DNA of 64,000 bases from Zanthoxylum bungeanum (Eukaryota; Streptophyta; Magnoliopsida; Sapindales; Rutaceae). The translations under genes and the position numbers were made by a program. The notes beneath the pieces were generated by a model. It worked only from the letters and a program-made list of their open reading frames with translations. It was not told the DNA's origin and searched no databases. Location of the stretch: the NCBI GenBank assembly GCA_019454045.1, contig SKCR01010150.1:496001-560000 (forward strand). The letters run 5' to 3'. Shown piece by piece: positions 28,196 to 40,583 of this stretch (positions are counted from its first letter, which is position 1; the number at the start of each line of letters is the position of its first letter).

Positions 28196-30679
28196 TGTTG
28201 AAAACAGCTTGTTACACAAGCACAAAGCATGAACAAAGTCATGCATGCAGCTGTAAGCAGAGGCCACCGAAAGTAGAAATGAAAGGTGGATCAAGCTGGC
28301 AAAAGCTGGCAACACAAGTGCCAAACCGTGTGGCACTGTTCACACGGTTTGGACACTATAAAAAGGGTCATTCATCAATTGTAAAATTATCCCAAACGTG
28401 AGTAAGATAGAGAGTAAAATGTTTGAGAGTTTTTTGTAAAGCTTTGATTTGTAAGCTTTGTAATTCTTTGTTTAGTGAGAAATAAAGAAGAGTTTTCTCT
28501 CAATTCACAACAGAGTGTCCTTCCAGAGTTCCACATAGAAGGTATTACATAGATAGGCGACCTTCAACCAAATACTCTGCATATGAGTATGTGCTGCTTA
28601 CTGACGGGGGAGAACCCGAGAGCTACCAGGAGGATGTGGAAACAGAGGACAGAGAAAAGTGGGAGGAAGTCATGCAAGATGAGATGAAATCTTTGCATGA
28701 CAATCACACTTTTGAGTTGGTGAAATTTCCAAGAGGCAAAAGGGCTTTGAAGAACAAATGGGTGTACAGGGTGAAGCAACAAGAGCACATTTCACAACCC
28801 CGATACAAAGCCAGACTAGTTGTCAAGGGATTCAATCAGAGGAAATGCATTGACTTTGATGAAATCTTCTCTCCAGTTGTGAAGATGTCATCCATCAGAG
28901 TGGTACTCAGCTTAGCAGCAAGCCTCGACCTGGAAGTTGAGCATATGGATGTCAAGACCGCATTTCTTCACGGGGATCTGGAATAAGAAATTTACATGGA
29001 GCAACCAGAAGGCTTCAGAGTCAGAGGGAAAGAGGACCATGTGTGCAGACTCAGGAAAAACCTATACGATTTGAAACAGGCACCGAGACAGTGGTACGTG
29101 AAGTTTGAGTCAGTTATGGGGGAGCAGGGATACAAGAAGACAACTTCAGACCATAGTGTTTTCGTTCAGAAGTTTTCGGACGATGACTTTATCATCTTAC
29201 TGTTATATGTAGATGATATGTTGATAGTTGGCCGGAATCAATCGAGGATTGATAATTTGAAGCAGCAACTGAGTAACTCTTTTGAGATGAAAGACTTGGG
29301 GCCAGCTAAACAGATTATTGGCATCAGGATCGGCCGTGATCGGAAAGCCAGGAGGTTATACTTGCCACAGGAGGAGTACATCGAGAAAGTACTTTAGAGA
29401 TTCCAGATAGACAACGCAAAAGCGGTTAGCACTCCTCTTGCTACCCACTTTAGATTGAGTACACAACAGAGTCCATCTATTGAGACAGAGAATGAGGAAA
29501 TGAAATAGGTTCCATACACCTCAGCAGTGGGAAGTCTTATGTATGCCATGGTGTGCACGAGGCCAGACTTAGCACACGCAGTTGGATTGGTCAGCCAGTT
29601 TATTTCAAACCCAGGACGGGAACACTGGAATGCCATCAAATGGATTATGCGGTATCTTCGAGGAACATCCAAAATGAGGCTATGTTTTGGAAGCAGCGAA
29701 CCAGTGTTGATGGGCTACACCGATTCAGATATGGCAGGAGATGTGGATACCCGAAAGTCTACTTCGGGGTATCTGATTACTCTCTCAGGGGGAGCTGTGG
29801 CATGGCAGTCAAGGTTGCAGAGATGTGTTGCACTTTCTACAACAGAGGCAGAATTCATTGCAGTGATAGAGGCTTGCAATGAATTGCTGTGGATGAAGAC
29901 ATTCGTCCATGAATTGGGTTTCAAGCAGGAGAAATACATTTTGTACTGCGATAGCCAGAGTGCTATCTATCTCGGTAAAAATTCCACCTTTCATTCGAGG
30001 TCAAAACATATCGATGTGAGGTATCACTGGATACGGGACGTCCTGAGCTCAATACTGTTAGAACTCAGGAAAATTCACACCGACGACAACGGTGCCGATA
30101 TGTTCACGAAGGTTTTACCGAAGGAGAAGCTTGAAATTTGTCGTGCCATAGCCGGGATGACAAAACTCTTCACATAGTCAGAGTGGGGAGATTCAGAGAA
30201 CTACGGTTGGCTTGATCCCAACTCAGGGTACGTAGGCAGTCATACAGATGCAGCCAGGGGAGGATCCTTTTGGAGGATCCGTTTTGAATGATTGATTGTC
30301 GGCTCAGATTTTGGAAAATCTTCACCGAGGGGGAGATTTGTTGAAAACAGCTTGTTACACAAGCACAAAGCATGAACAAAGTCATGCATGCAGCTGTAAG
30401 CAGAGGCCACCGAAAGTAGAAATGAAAGGTGGATCAAGCTGGCAAAAGCTGGCAAAACAAGTGCTAAACCGTGTGGCACTGTTCACACGGTTTGGACACT
30501 ATAAAAAGGGTCATTCATCAATTGTAAAATTATCCCAAACGTGAGTAAGATAGAGAGTAAAGTGTTTGAGAGTTTTTTGTAAAGCTTTGATTTGTAAGCT
30601 TTGTAATTCTTTGTTTAGTGAGAAATAAAGAAGAGTTTTCTCTCAATTCACCTCTATTATTGTGTGTTTCATCACAACA
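28196..30679 (+). mobile_element. Copia LTR retrotransposon, internally deleted, 2.48 kb
   Basis: 5' LTR 28196-28512 and 3' LTR 30339-30679 (TGTTGAAAAC...CACAACA), flanked by a perfect 5-bp duplication gacgt at 28191-28195 and 30680-30684. A polypurine tract, CCGAGGGGGAGAT, precedes the 3' LTR. The LTRs differ at only about three positions plus a 25-bp deletion in the 5' copy between CAC repeats, so insertion is recent. The internal part keeps only reverse transcriptase and RNase H; gag, protease, integrase and the primer-binding site are gone. Confidence 0.92.
28591..30177 (+). pseudogene. Copia reverse transcriptase-RNase H remnant
   Basis: The frame covers the Copia RT domain (KNKWVYRVKQ, YKARLVVKGFNQR, DVKTAFLHGDLE, LYDLKQAPRQWY, catalytic YVDDML) and RNase H (YTDSDMAGD, STSGYLI, STTEAEF, CDSQSAIYL, KHIDVRYHWIRD, HTDDNGADMFTK). 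It is interrupted by three in-frame stops, at 28984-28986, 29395-29397 and 29505-29507. With gag, protease and integrase also missing, the copy could only have moved with help from a complete relative. Confidence 0.88.
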
Positions 30680-30883
30680 GACGTCTGATGGTGATGTTGA
30701 AACTTTGTGTCGTCATGGTTTTCATGGAAAGCTAGTGATGAACATGACTGCTCATTCGAAGGCAGATCCTGAAACAAGGGAAATTTTTGCTTTCTGTTAT
30801 TATCCAATCCCTCCGTTTCTAACTTACTTTTACTTTGATGCTAGCGGAGAGAAATAACCTGATGTGCACATAAGACTCGCAAG

Positions 30884-31407
30884 TAGGGGTGGTGAAATGA
30901 ATCTACGAAGTGAATTTATATATCGAATTCTAAACGAATCGAATCAAAATATGATGGATTCGTATTCAATTCGTTTATTAAACGAATCCTAATATCAGGA
31001 TTCGTATTCAATTCGTTTATTAAACGAATCGAATACGAATATTCGTTTAGTTATGATATTATTCAAAAACATAATTTATCAAAATTTATTTACGTTAATT
31101 TTTCATAAATTTATACCTATAAAATATGTAATTAATATATTTACTATAAATATCTCACTAAATATCGACAATATTATTTTTCTATAGTAATTAGTCATAA
31201 TTTCTCGAATCTTAATTGAAAAATAATAATAACTAGTAAAAGAAAATAACTAAACGAATCTTAAACGAATCTTAAACAAATCAATGACCTTAAATTCGTA
31301 TTCGATTCGTTTAATAAACAAATTGAATTGAATCGAATTGACCCATTTATTAAATGAATACATTTTTTCAAACCCGTATTCGCTTTAAAACGAATCCGCC
31401 ACCCCTA
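30884..31407. mobile_element. hAT-like MITE, 524 bp, with CGAATC/GATTCG subterminal repeats
   Basis: Begins TAGGGGTGG and ends CCACCCCTA. The flanks ctcgcaag (30876-30883) and ctcgtagg (31408-31415) match at 6 of 8 bases, a decayed target duplication. Subterminal regions repeat ATTCGTTTA and AACGAATC. It lies in the CCD4 pseudogene. Confidence 0.75.
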
Positions 31408-32173
31408 CTCGTAGGCCATTGCCTCTGTCATCCTCCTTTCATGCATGACTTTGCAATAACAAAGAAATATGCAATATTTGTCGACACACAAGGGCAGGCG
31501 TATGGTATGGAAATGAAAGTGTCGAGGATTGGTGTTATCCCTCGATATGCAAAAATTCATCCCAAATGAGATGGCTTGATGAGCCGGGACATAACAATAT
31601 ACATGCTATCAACGCATGGGACGGGGACGGGGACGGGATGATGGCAATGTGATTGTGATGGTAGTACCAAATGTATTATCAGGGGAACAAGCATTTGAAA
31701 GAACGGAACTCATTCATTTCTTGATGGAAAAAGTGAGGATTGATCTCAGGACAGGAATTGTATCAAGACATCCTGTTTCAGCAAGAAATCTGGCTATGGG
31801 GGTTATAAATCCGGGGTATGTGGGAAAGAAGAACAGGTACGTGTATGCAGCAGTGGGTGATCCAATGCCTAAGATGACATGGTTCGTGAAGCTGGATTTG
31901 TCCAAGGGGGAACGCCGGGAGTGCTACGGAGGCGAGCCGTTCTTCTTGGTTGCAAGAGATCCAGCAGACACGGAGGCTGATGAAGATGATGGGTATTTGG
32001 TGTCGTACGTACATGATGAGAAGACAGGTGAATCAAAGTTCTTGGTGATGGATGCGAAATCACCAGATTTAGATATTGTGGCTGTAGTGAAGCTGCCTCA
32101 GCGGGTGCCTACAGGTTTCCATGGCGTTTTTGCAAGGGAAATTGACCTCTGTAAGCTTTACAAATGGCCTTAA

Positions 32174-32764
32174 TATCTGTAGTGTGTATCAAATTAAAAA
32201 AATAATGTGTAACCAATGACAGTACGATTCCAAACCAAGTACCATCTTATTTCAGTCAAGTTCCTACAGCAATGGCTGGAAAAAGTGAAAGTTACGTGAA
32301 ATAATTGACCTAAGCTATCTTATAGACAGCTGCTTCCCTGAGCAAAGATGTTGAGCATCAAATTGTTGAATTTTGTCAGTAACAATGGTTGGTTTGTTTG
32401 TTTTTTTGTTATTGTTTTATTTTTTGGGAAATGAGAATTAGAATATAATTCTCATAGATGAGATATCTTACTGATGTATCCTAATATTCAAATTTCATAT
32501 TTTTTTTTTTTTCCAGAAATAGAACAGCTAGTAATACATCTGAATGCAGAACTGGATGGGTTATAATCTGTCAATTTACTTTTAACGTAAGTTCTCTACT
32601 GAACTTCTGTAATCTGTATGATACAAAAAGAATGCCGACAATTGAATGAAAAAGGCAAAATTGTTCAAACAGAGTTTATTGCCTTTTTTCCCTGTATTTG
32701 AAGAATAAAAAAAAATGTGATTCGAAGAAGAATGACCATACCAAAACTTCAGGACAAGCATGCC
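32174..32764. other. Convergent 3' regions of CCD4 pseudogene and apyrase
   Basis: AT-rich sequence with no coding region seen. It probably contains the apyrase 3' UTR on the right. Confidence 0.45.
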
Positions 32765-35435
32765 CTAAATTTTTACCATGTGTGCATCAGCCAAAGAAGA
32801 ACTGAGATCTTCTCGAGATTGTGATCTCCTACTCTGAAGACGCATCTGACTTCTGTGCGGGGACCAGAAGGAACTCATGCTACCACTGTCAAATTGCATT
32901 TGCCCCAAATTACTTGAAGAGAAACTGTGTGAAACTCGACTAGTTGATGGGTACAATGAAGACTCCATGAGCTCAATACTGCTGCCTCCGAGACCATGTC
33001 CCAAGCCAAATGGTCTTTGCTGGGACCCTGCAACTGTTGGGCTCAGTGGAATCTTATCTCTTCCATCCCCTAAACAACCACAGTCATCATTGCCTTTAGA
33101 AATTGAATTAAGAGAAACAGATCTAAAACTAGCTAATAAGAAGAAACCAACAGTATAAATTTGCTGAAAAGACCATACGTAACAGACTGAAAACAAATAA
33201 AAACTCTGTAAAACAAGAAATGAGATTCACATCCGTGATGAAAGTTTACTTCAATAGTTTGAATGTTTGATCAGAGTGGGTCAATGCAAAGCATACTTCA
33301 AAAAAAAGTCCAGAATAATAAATGTATGAAAGAAAAAAAATACATGTTAACTACAAAGTCATAAGGCTCTTACACCTGCATATAATGTGTTACTTCAAAT
33401 GTAACATGTATTTAACAGTATGAACATCCAATAGTGTCGTGAAGAGGTTACCAGAGTTCATAGGACTCCAACGCTTGAACTGGAAAGGAGACGGAATATT
33501 AAGAACAGATGTAGTGGATGCATTGTTATGTCTAAATAATGGGAGATATGACCGCCGGGAAAATCTTGGCATCCGATTGACACATGATAACGCACAAACT
33601 AGCAAAATGAACGAAATGAGGAAAATAAAAATTAGAATGATTGGATTGATCTTTATTCGAAGTATTTCATAATTGTGCAACCCCAATCTAGTTGAAAAGG
33701 TCTTCCCCGCTTCCAACAGGGCAACCCCAAGTGTCCAAGTAATACTTCCCGAACCAACAATGATGTGTTTATCGGTGATATGCAAGCCCTCTCTTAACAA
33801 TAACACAATATATGGTGACCTAAAGCAGTACTGTTCAATAAAAGGCTGTGGAGGAACACTGACTCTCGCAACATCCCAACTTTTCTCACAGAACTCCCGA
33901 CCCTTTTCCAGCACATCATCAAGGGAAGCTTCTGGAGTCAGGTTAAAAAAACGATACACCACAAAAAATCCAGAGATAGCATAGAATTGGCCGAAAGGGC
34001 GAGGCAAACCATCAGGAAGAGCACAAGGTTGCACATCACAATCCGCTACCGGGCTTATATTCAACCATTCCGACAAATTGACAACAGTTTTGGCAAGTGC
34101 ACTGCATTCTTCCCAGTTCGGAGCACCAGTTAGCAGCACAGTAGTTCCTGATTTTCCTCCCTTTCCCAAATTTTTTCCTCCAACCACGGGACTTTCGGTT
34201 TCTGCTTGACTAGAAGCACAATGAGAACAGATGTATTGTTCCTTGTAACCAGACTGCAAGCAAGGGTGCTTAATTTCTATTTTACCATTAACTAAGTCTG
34301 TATCTGTAACATCTGGAATCCTCTTTAAAAGTTTAACCACAGACTTGTCAAATGCGTCATTTAAACCATATCCTGAGAGAGAGTAAGCACTGAGATGATG
34401 GTTAACTGCCCCAATTCTAAGGTTCAAGTTAGTCTCATTATGCATGTGTTCCTTGCTCTCAAATGTAACCTGTAATGATGATCCACCCAAGTCAAGTGCA
34501 CCATATGTTTCCTTTTTGGGTACAGCCCCCAACATACCTGTGCGATAGTTCAAGGCTGTCCATCCATAGTAAGCTTCCTCTGTGCCAGTAATGATCTTAA
34601 CCCAATCTCTCTGACACGAGAACGGTGAATTTTTTTTAAGAATGGACCAAGTGTTGTCTAGCAGCCATTTTGAATCAGAGCTTGGCAGCCTGCGAACCCC
34701 AGCTGTAGCGTAAATGAAGAGAGAGGTTGTCTTGTGTGCATGCTCTGGAATTTGTTTCTCTGCCCACTGTAAAAGAGGCATCATAGCAGCCTTCAAGCCA
34801 GATATATTACGCACCAACTTATCAAACCCAGGCTCAGTCTCCATTCGATCATAAGCACGTCCACTCTGTAAACTAGATTTTCTAGATAAATCTCCTGTTA
34901 GATTTTTCATAAAAAAGGGGAGACTGCTATCTTTATTTTGATTTATGGATGCCTCATACACATAAACTCGAGTTCCGGTGCTACCACAATCAAGAACTAC
35001 ATAGTATTTGGACCCTCCTTGATACCAATTAGAATAAATGTACATTGAAACCATATACACTAGAAAAGAAAACAATAATAGGCACAAGAGAACCATGAAA
35101 ACCAGCACCCATTTCCTGCGCATAAAAGGAGTTCCACCAGGCAATGCCTTTTCCTTTGAAAAGCTTGATCCATGATTTTCTCTCTGTAAGAGATTAGGTT
35201 GTTTTGCATTCACATCATATCCAAGACCAACACCCTCCTCTGAATCAAGTTGACGGTAAGTTGAAAAATCTTGAAGAGATGAGGAGAGTCGCATTTTTTG
35301 GCGAAAACCAAACCGATGAGCAGAACTTGCCTCAGTTGACAATCCTGCTGAAATATACGGAGCTGTAGAAGACGGTGGTGCCGAAATACGATTTGATGCA
35401 GCAGAGATTACTTATGCAATTCTACTGAACACCAT
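32765..35435 (-). CDS. APY7: Apyrase (GDA1/CD39 family), APY7-like, with a stop at codon 8 of the conserved N-terminus
   Basis: Two coding exons: low end 33452 for the long one, and 32765-33069. The apyrase conserved regions are all present: DCGSTGTRVYVYE, ATAGVRRL, ITGTEEAYYGW, GALDLGGSSLQVTF and AISGFFVVYRFF. One membrane helix lies near the N-terminus (VLVFMVLLCLLLFSFLVYMV) and one near the C-terminus (INPIILIFIFLISFILLVCA), followed by a Ser/Arg-rich tail ending DLSSSLADAHMVKI. Family members hydrolyse NTPs/NDPs, often in the Golgi. From the expected ATG at 35433-35435 the frame reads MVFSRIA, then TAA (35412-35414), then VISAASNRISAPPSS, which continues the usual family N-terminus. The next in-frame ATG (35292-35294) would give 715 aa and keep both helices. 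So this is either a gene with a moved start, a young pseudogene, or a one-base sequencing error. Confidence 0.85.
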
Positions 35436-35450
35436 GCAGAATATTCTACC

Positions 35451-36200
35451 AGATTTTGATAATATAGCATCACACGACTGTGTAGTTGAATAAATCGAAT
35501 AGCTTACATGTTTCCAATCAGCATCCCGTTTGCATACAAGGAGCCAAAACAAGGAATAAATGAGCTTCTATATGTTTCAAATTTCCAGACATAATGATTG
35601 TGATCAATTGCATAGAGCCAGTACGGAATAGTGCTGTTGAATCAAATCAAGGTATCAACTTATACAAATCCTGCACATAGAGGTTCCATCACAGAATCTA
35701 ATTAGTCAATTACACAATAAAAACCACATCTTTGGATCACGGGTTGTCCAGAGGGACAATTTCACATATATTGCTCAGTAAAAAACATACGATTTAGAAT
35801 CATGGGTTGTATTTATTTTGTCAATGCTCGATCAATTTAACATACTTGTAATAGAAAAAAAAACATTCATATATCCATTAACAAGCAATCCAAGAAACAA
35901 TGTGATCTCATAAACAAAAACAAGCTAAATGGGAATGAACAGTTAACAAGTGATAAAAATATTAAAAACGCACCAACCTATTAAACCAAAACTCAAATTT
36001 TAGAAACATAAACCAATATTTTTTTTTCAAAGTTAAGAGTTTGGGAAAATAAATACTTACACAGTAGAAAGTGAAGGCAAAATTGTATTGATAAAGTGAA
36101 GTGTGATCTGTCGTTTGGTAATTCCTCTGACTGAGATTTGGTAGCATCTCAGATCCAACAATGGCGAGGAGAGACTCAGACAGCGTCTTCTTCTTCTTCT
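35451..36200 (-). promoter_or_regulatory. Probable apyrase 5' UTR exon and leader intron
   Basis: On the minus strand a GTAAGT donor at about 36058 follows a leader with a CTTCTT repeat near 36182-36205. An acceptor CTGGTAG near 35451 lies 16 bp before the MVFSRIA start. This layout is inferred from splice signals only. Confidence 0.4.
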
Positions 36201-36414
36201 TCTTCTGGTAACTCAAAAACTCCTTTCCTTGTTTGTGAATTACGATTCTCTTACTATGTTTCGTTATGTTACCATCTTTGATAATTTATCATTTTAGAAT
36301 TGGATCAGACTGAAATTACCGACACAATATTCACTTTGGATTGGATCCAATTCTCGAGTCCGATCCAATCTCGTGGTGAGTTTTTGGATTCAGTCGGGGC
36401 ATTTTTATAAGGGA

Positions 36415-36660
36415 AATGCGAACAACTTTTGCTAAGGGCACTCATAGAATTTAATTTAGGAAAATTTTAATGAAAAAAATTAATATTTTGATAATTTTTT
36501 TTATTTATCATAAAAATGATGTTAAAATTGTACTAAAATGAATTCTGACTCAATTATAATTATGTTTTTTTCCCCTTTTAATGAGAGAGAAATTAAAATG
36601 AAGAGAGCATAAGACCTATATTCACCATATTATTAGCATTTGGGGTACGAGTAACTTTCA
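36415..36660. mobile_element. Probable Mutator-like MITE related to the one at 317
   Basis: It begins GGGAAATGCGAACAACTTTTGCTAAGGGC-like, closely matching the end of the element at 317-500, and runs into TTTAGGAAAATTTT. A possible right end, ATTAGCATTTGG, is at 36640-36652. No target duplication could be confirmed. Confidence 0.4.
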
Positions 36661-37102
36661 ATAAAGTTAAACTAAAGGGCAGGAAAAAAATACATTTTTT
36701 AAATATAATATTATTCGCTTAATTTTAAGTTAAAAATCTGTTAATAAAAAATTACTCTTACGGCAAAGACAGAATATTTCCAGCCTTGCAAAAAAATCGT
36801 AGTAAAATTCGATGTAGATAATCATTTTCATCTAATGGTTACGTAAAAATTGAGCAAATAAGGTCGAAGAAACAAAGACTGAAACCATAAGCAAATGATG
36901 GTTCATGTGGGGAAGAAGAAGTGGTAATTTCTTTTGATAAAGATGGCTTTAAAGTAGATCAAAGTTTTGACTAATCATAACTTTACAACATATATCATAT
37001 GTTTGCTAATCCTTTGATTTTGGTGAGAGAACATGTCGTCTCTGTAATTGATGCATATAGTATGAATGAAAGGTTCATCTTCCGGAGTAACATTAGTAAT
37101 GA
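36661..37102. other. Intergenic sequence downstream of the WAT1 gene
   Basis: AT-rich, no coding region. It probably includes the WAT1-related gene 3' UTR. Confidence 0.45.
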
Positions 37103-40100
37103 TCACAGGGTGGGGGGTGCTTGTCTTTCTCTATAGGATGCCCAAGTGACCAAATAAAGACCAGTGATAATTAGACAACCCCCTAAGATACTGCATCCAC
37201 AAGTGAAATTACAGAAGTAAGCTCACATTACTAACTTTGTAATGAAATCTATGGTCAACCAAAGAAAAGAAGGATATGGATAGGAGCAGAACCTTCCCAG
37301 ATAAATAGGGTTTCCAAGGAAAACTTTTGACAAAAAGGCAGATGCTGCAGGTTGAAGTGGATTGTAGAGTGCAACCAAGGCTGGCCCCAGGATCTTATTA
37401 GACCACGTGATGAGTCCATAGTTGACGGCAGATGCAATGGTTCCCTGGAAAAGAATGGATAATTTTTCCTGAGGATTTTCTTTAATTATATTCAACTCAT
37501 AATACAGGTTAAAAAATAATGTAAATAAGACTTGAAATCACAAAACCTGACCACTGATATACCAAATTTCACAATCTAAGGGACATTAATCACTTCCTAC
37601 GCTAGATAACTAGTGCTTCAACAAAAAAGAAATGATAAGGCCAATTGGGATATTTTAACCGTTTCTGACCTACAGACATGAAAATGATTATGCCAATTGA
37701 GGAAAGGACGTGCACAATTACAAGCTTGTCATGCACAACCATTAAAATGTAGATCGCCATGTCCATGAAGAAAGGCATCTGTCTCCTAGTGGCATAATGA
37801 CAGAAGTTTGGGGAGCTACTATTAAATTAAACAACTGCATAAAGTTATATGGACTTATAAGTCAAAATAGAACTAGATTAATTGCCGTAACTGAAATAAA
37901 TTATAAACATTAGGAACCTTACTGCATATATGACGGCAAATAATTCAGACCGTGCCAAACTCCACTCTGTTGTTTCGTTAGTAAAAAAGAATGCCGTTAT
38001 TACCATCAGTATAGTACCAAAAAAGTACGAATATGCTGTAACGGAGAGGCTTGAAGGATATTTCCTTAAAACTGGTGCCTGGAAATTTTTATCACAAAAG
38101 ATTAAACATCAGGAATATATAACCGACAACAAGCTAAAGATATATATATATATATATATATATGATAAAGTAGCTTGAAGCAGAAGAAGTGAGCTGAAAT
38201 TATCAGGAAATACACCACAAGGATTTAGCAAAATTGTCATACGTGAATGAAGATGACTTAAATTGTCTAAATTAGCATCATACCATTTCAAATTTTGAAA
38301 AGCGATTCACAAAACAAGGTTAAAGTTGTATGCCATTTGGCAGCATATTGCAAATTTGCAAAGTAAAGAACACAGAAAGCTCATACCTTGTCAACTCAAC
38401 GTTACAATCATTAATGCAACTACCATCAGAAATCATAGTTTGCTAAAACACTCTTAAACTACTTAGAAATACCATTCAAACTTTCATCAAGTTCTTTGAC
38501 TGGTCTACACATGTTTAGTAGCCCCCCAATATGACAATTCTCCTTTTATGATCAATCATCACATATTCCCGAACCTTTTATATGTTCGAAGACGTTATAT
38601 ACCAACAAGCACAGTTCGCGAAAATCAACTACATGCTTATGCAGACGATCTAGGAAGTTGAAGCAACTACATGATAGTAAATAAGATAATGAGACATTTT
38701 TACAAACCCAAAATTACACAAATAACATTTTTTTAGCATAAAAATTTTTCTCTTCTTAGTTTTTATAGTTCGACTTCAGAAATGAAATTTCAGTTCTCAT
38801 CATACAGTTTACTATACAATCCAGTACCTGAATGGCTATAAAAGTAGCCATGCACATACAATTCCCTATCAAGCATAAAACTCCAAGGTGCCACTGATCA
38901 AGTCCAAACTCGATGAAACTAGTCAAAAGCCATCCAGCAGGCTCCGGTTGACCCCTTACACTTATTTCGCTTTGCGCTACAAAATCTTGGTTACTATATC
39001 CAAACAATGCCGGGCCACTATAAAAAACCATTATTAGGGCTCCAGAAACACAGACGATGGTACCTCCAATCTTTGCCTGACCTTCAGTTGTGAGCAACTT
39101 AACTCTTTCTGTACTGCATGAACAAGTTCATATATGATATTGAACTTAAAGGTACAGCTTCAATTAAATTAGGGACAGATAGAAATTTGTCACTCACCCC
39201 ATCATTACAGCCAAGAGAAATGTGAATACTGGGATTGAAGGTTGTATGGCAGCAGCATAAGTAGGATTGGTGTAGCTAAGACCAATAAGAAACAAAAGCT
39301 GGTTTCCAAATATCCTAATCAAAGGTATTCAAAACTTAGCAATAAGACCGGATAGATCTTCAGCAGTTGGAAGCTAGTCCAATAAGAATGGATCTTTACA
39401 AAAGAATGACTTACCCTGTTAGCCCAAGAAAGAAGAATGACATGAGTAGGCTTCTAGTCATAGGAACACGGGTTCTTCTACAAAGAGGAAGCAAGAAATA
39501 TTTCAAAATACCGACTTTTATCTCGTCTGCTTATGTAATTTAAGTAGCAGGACCCATTTTCACAGATAAATCTACAAAAGGCTATGATGCAGGCATACAG
39601 AAAGATAGAGAAGTCTAGAAGCTTGAATAAATAAGATGGTGACTTCGTCTACCATATATCAAACTAGCAAAAGGCTTTATTTCTTTACTCTATTTTAGGG
39701 GTATTAACCACAAAAACTCATAACTTTATACATGCAGCAAGGAGTGTAATATGATCATAAGTGCAGATAACCAAGGACGGGCCTTAATAAACCCCTGAAA
39801 CAGATACAAAAAATCAACAAGGTATCGAGTGTCGAATGCAGCTATGCATCAATAATTAGACATGAATCACTCTTGAATAACCAAATCTTCTCTTTCACTA
39901 CTCTCTGACAAAATGGATATGGAATTTGGGCATTTGACATTTCATTCATACTAGACGATAAACGATAGATTTAAGGTATGTTTGCATCCGCTATGCTTAT
40001 GAAAACATAACGGTAAACACCCGCTCCACTAGTATTAAGTTTACCAACTACCTACCCACTTATGCTCAACAAGTAGCGATTCAATACCGGTGAATTAAAT

Positions 40101-40583
40101 GCCCAGACCCTCAATCCCAAACATACCCTTGATCCCACACCCAGGCAACACATAAATAAGAAAAACATTTCAAATTCTCAGTTAAGTTTATAAACAAGAA
40201 GCATAATTGTAGCTCTTCTTAGCCTGTGTCTACTCATATCACTACAAAATTAAGATGCTAACAAGTTGAATCACAGCTAAAATGAATACTCTCAATCCAA
40301 CAGTGCCACTTAACAACAGTATCTTGTCAAAAACAAAAACAAAAATCAAACCTTTGATTACAGAAATGAATAATAAAATTACTAGTAGAAAGGTAATAAC
40401 ATACTTTTCACGAAAATAGGCGATGGGGGCGAGAATTGAGAGAGCAATAAGATCACGAAATACACAAAAGACAAGCTGATTGACTCCAACATTGAGGGCT
40501 ACTTTGGTAATTACATGATAACCTCCATAAAATAACTGCACCAAAGCCATCGCCCCATGAGCTCTCCATTCCTCACTCTCCAT
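37103..40583 (-). CDS. WAT1-related (EamA-like, nodulin MtN21 family) transporter, 346 aa, 7 exons
   Basis: Minus-strand exons: 40405-40583, 39415-39477, 39198-39314, 38828-39113, 37923-38078, 37293-37444, 37103-37190; phases sum to 346 codons plus stop. It starts [20 protein letters not shown]. Typical blocks are [116 protein letters not shown] and the C-terminal [14 protein letters not shown]. About ten membrane helices form two EamA repeats. Family members (UMAMIT/WAT1) move amino acids or auxin across plasma membrane or tonoplast; the substrate cannot be told from sequence. The last exon ends in a short PPPCDHY-type tail that differs from most relatives. A TA microsatellite is in intron 4 (about 38139-38162). 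Confidence 0.88.

Larger units (their letters stand above)
27432..32173 (+). pseudogene. CCD4: Carotenoid cleavage dioxygenase 4 pseudogene, interrupted by two transposons
   Basis: Three collinear pieces: 27432-28195, 30680-30883 and 31408-32173. The first starts MAMDALPSSF, has a Ser/Thr/Pro-rich plastid transit-like N-terminus, then PVDELPPTKCQVTQGSLPSC, GAYIRNGPNPQ and SRYVKTYKYTIE, after which the frame breaks (stop at 28023). The second resumes with TSDGDVETLCRHGFHGKL and PPFLTYFYFDASGEK. The third has MHDFAITKKYAIFVDTQGQA, SRIGVIPRYA and VGKKNRYVYAAVGDPMPK through GESKFLVMDAKSPDLDIV. CCD4 enzymes cleave carotenoids in plastids with non-haem iron held by four His. Besides the insertions there are several frameshifts and stops and missing segments, including the region after GKTGI-like and FGPGCYGGEP-type motifs. 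It is not functional. It is convergent with the apyrase gene. Confidence 0.88.

Noticed and set aside
33390..33451. Apyrase frame continuing past 33452 as a C-terminus
   Set aside because: A GT donor at 33451 and the exon at 32765-33069 restore the conserved family tail ending in SSSLADAHMVKI.
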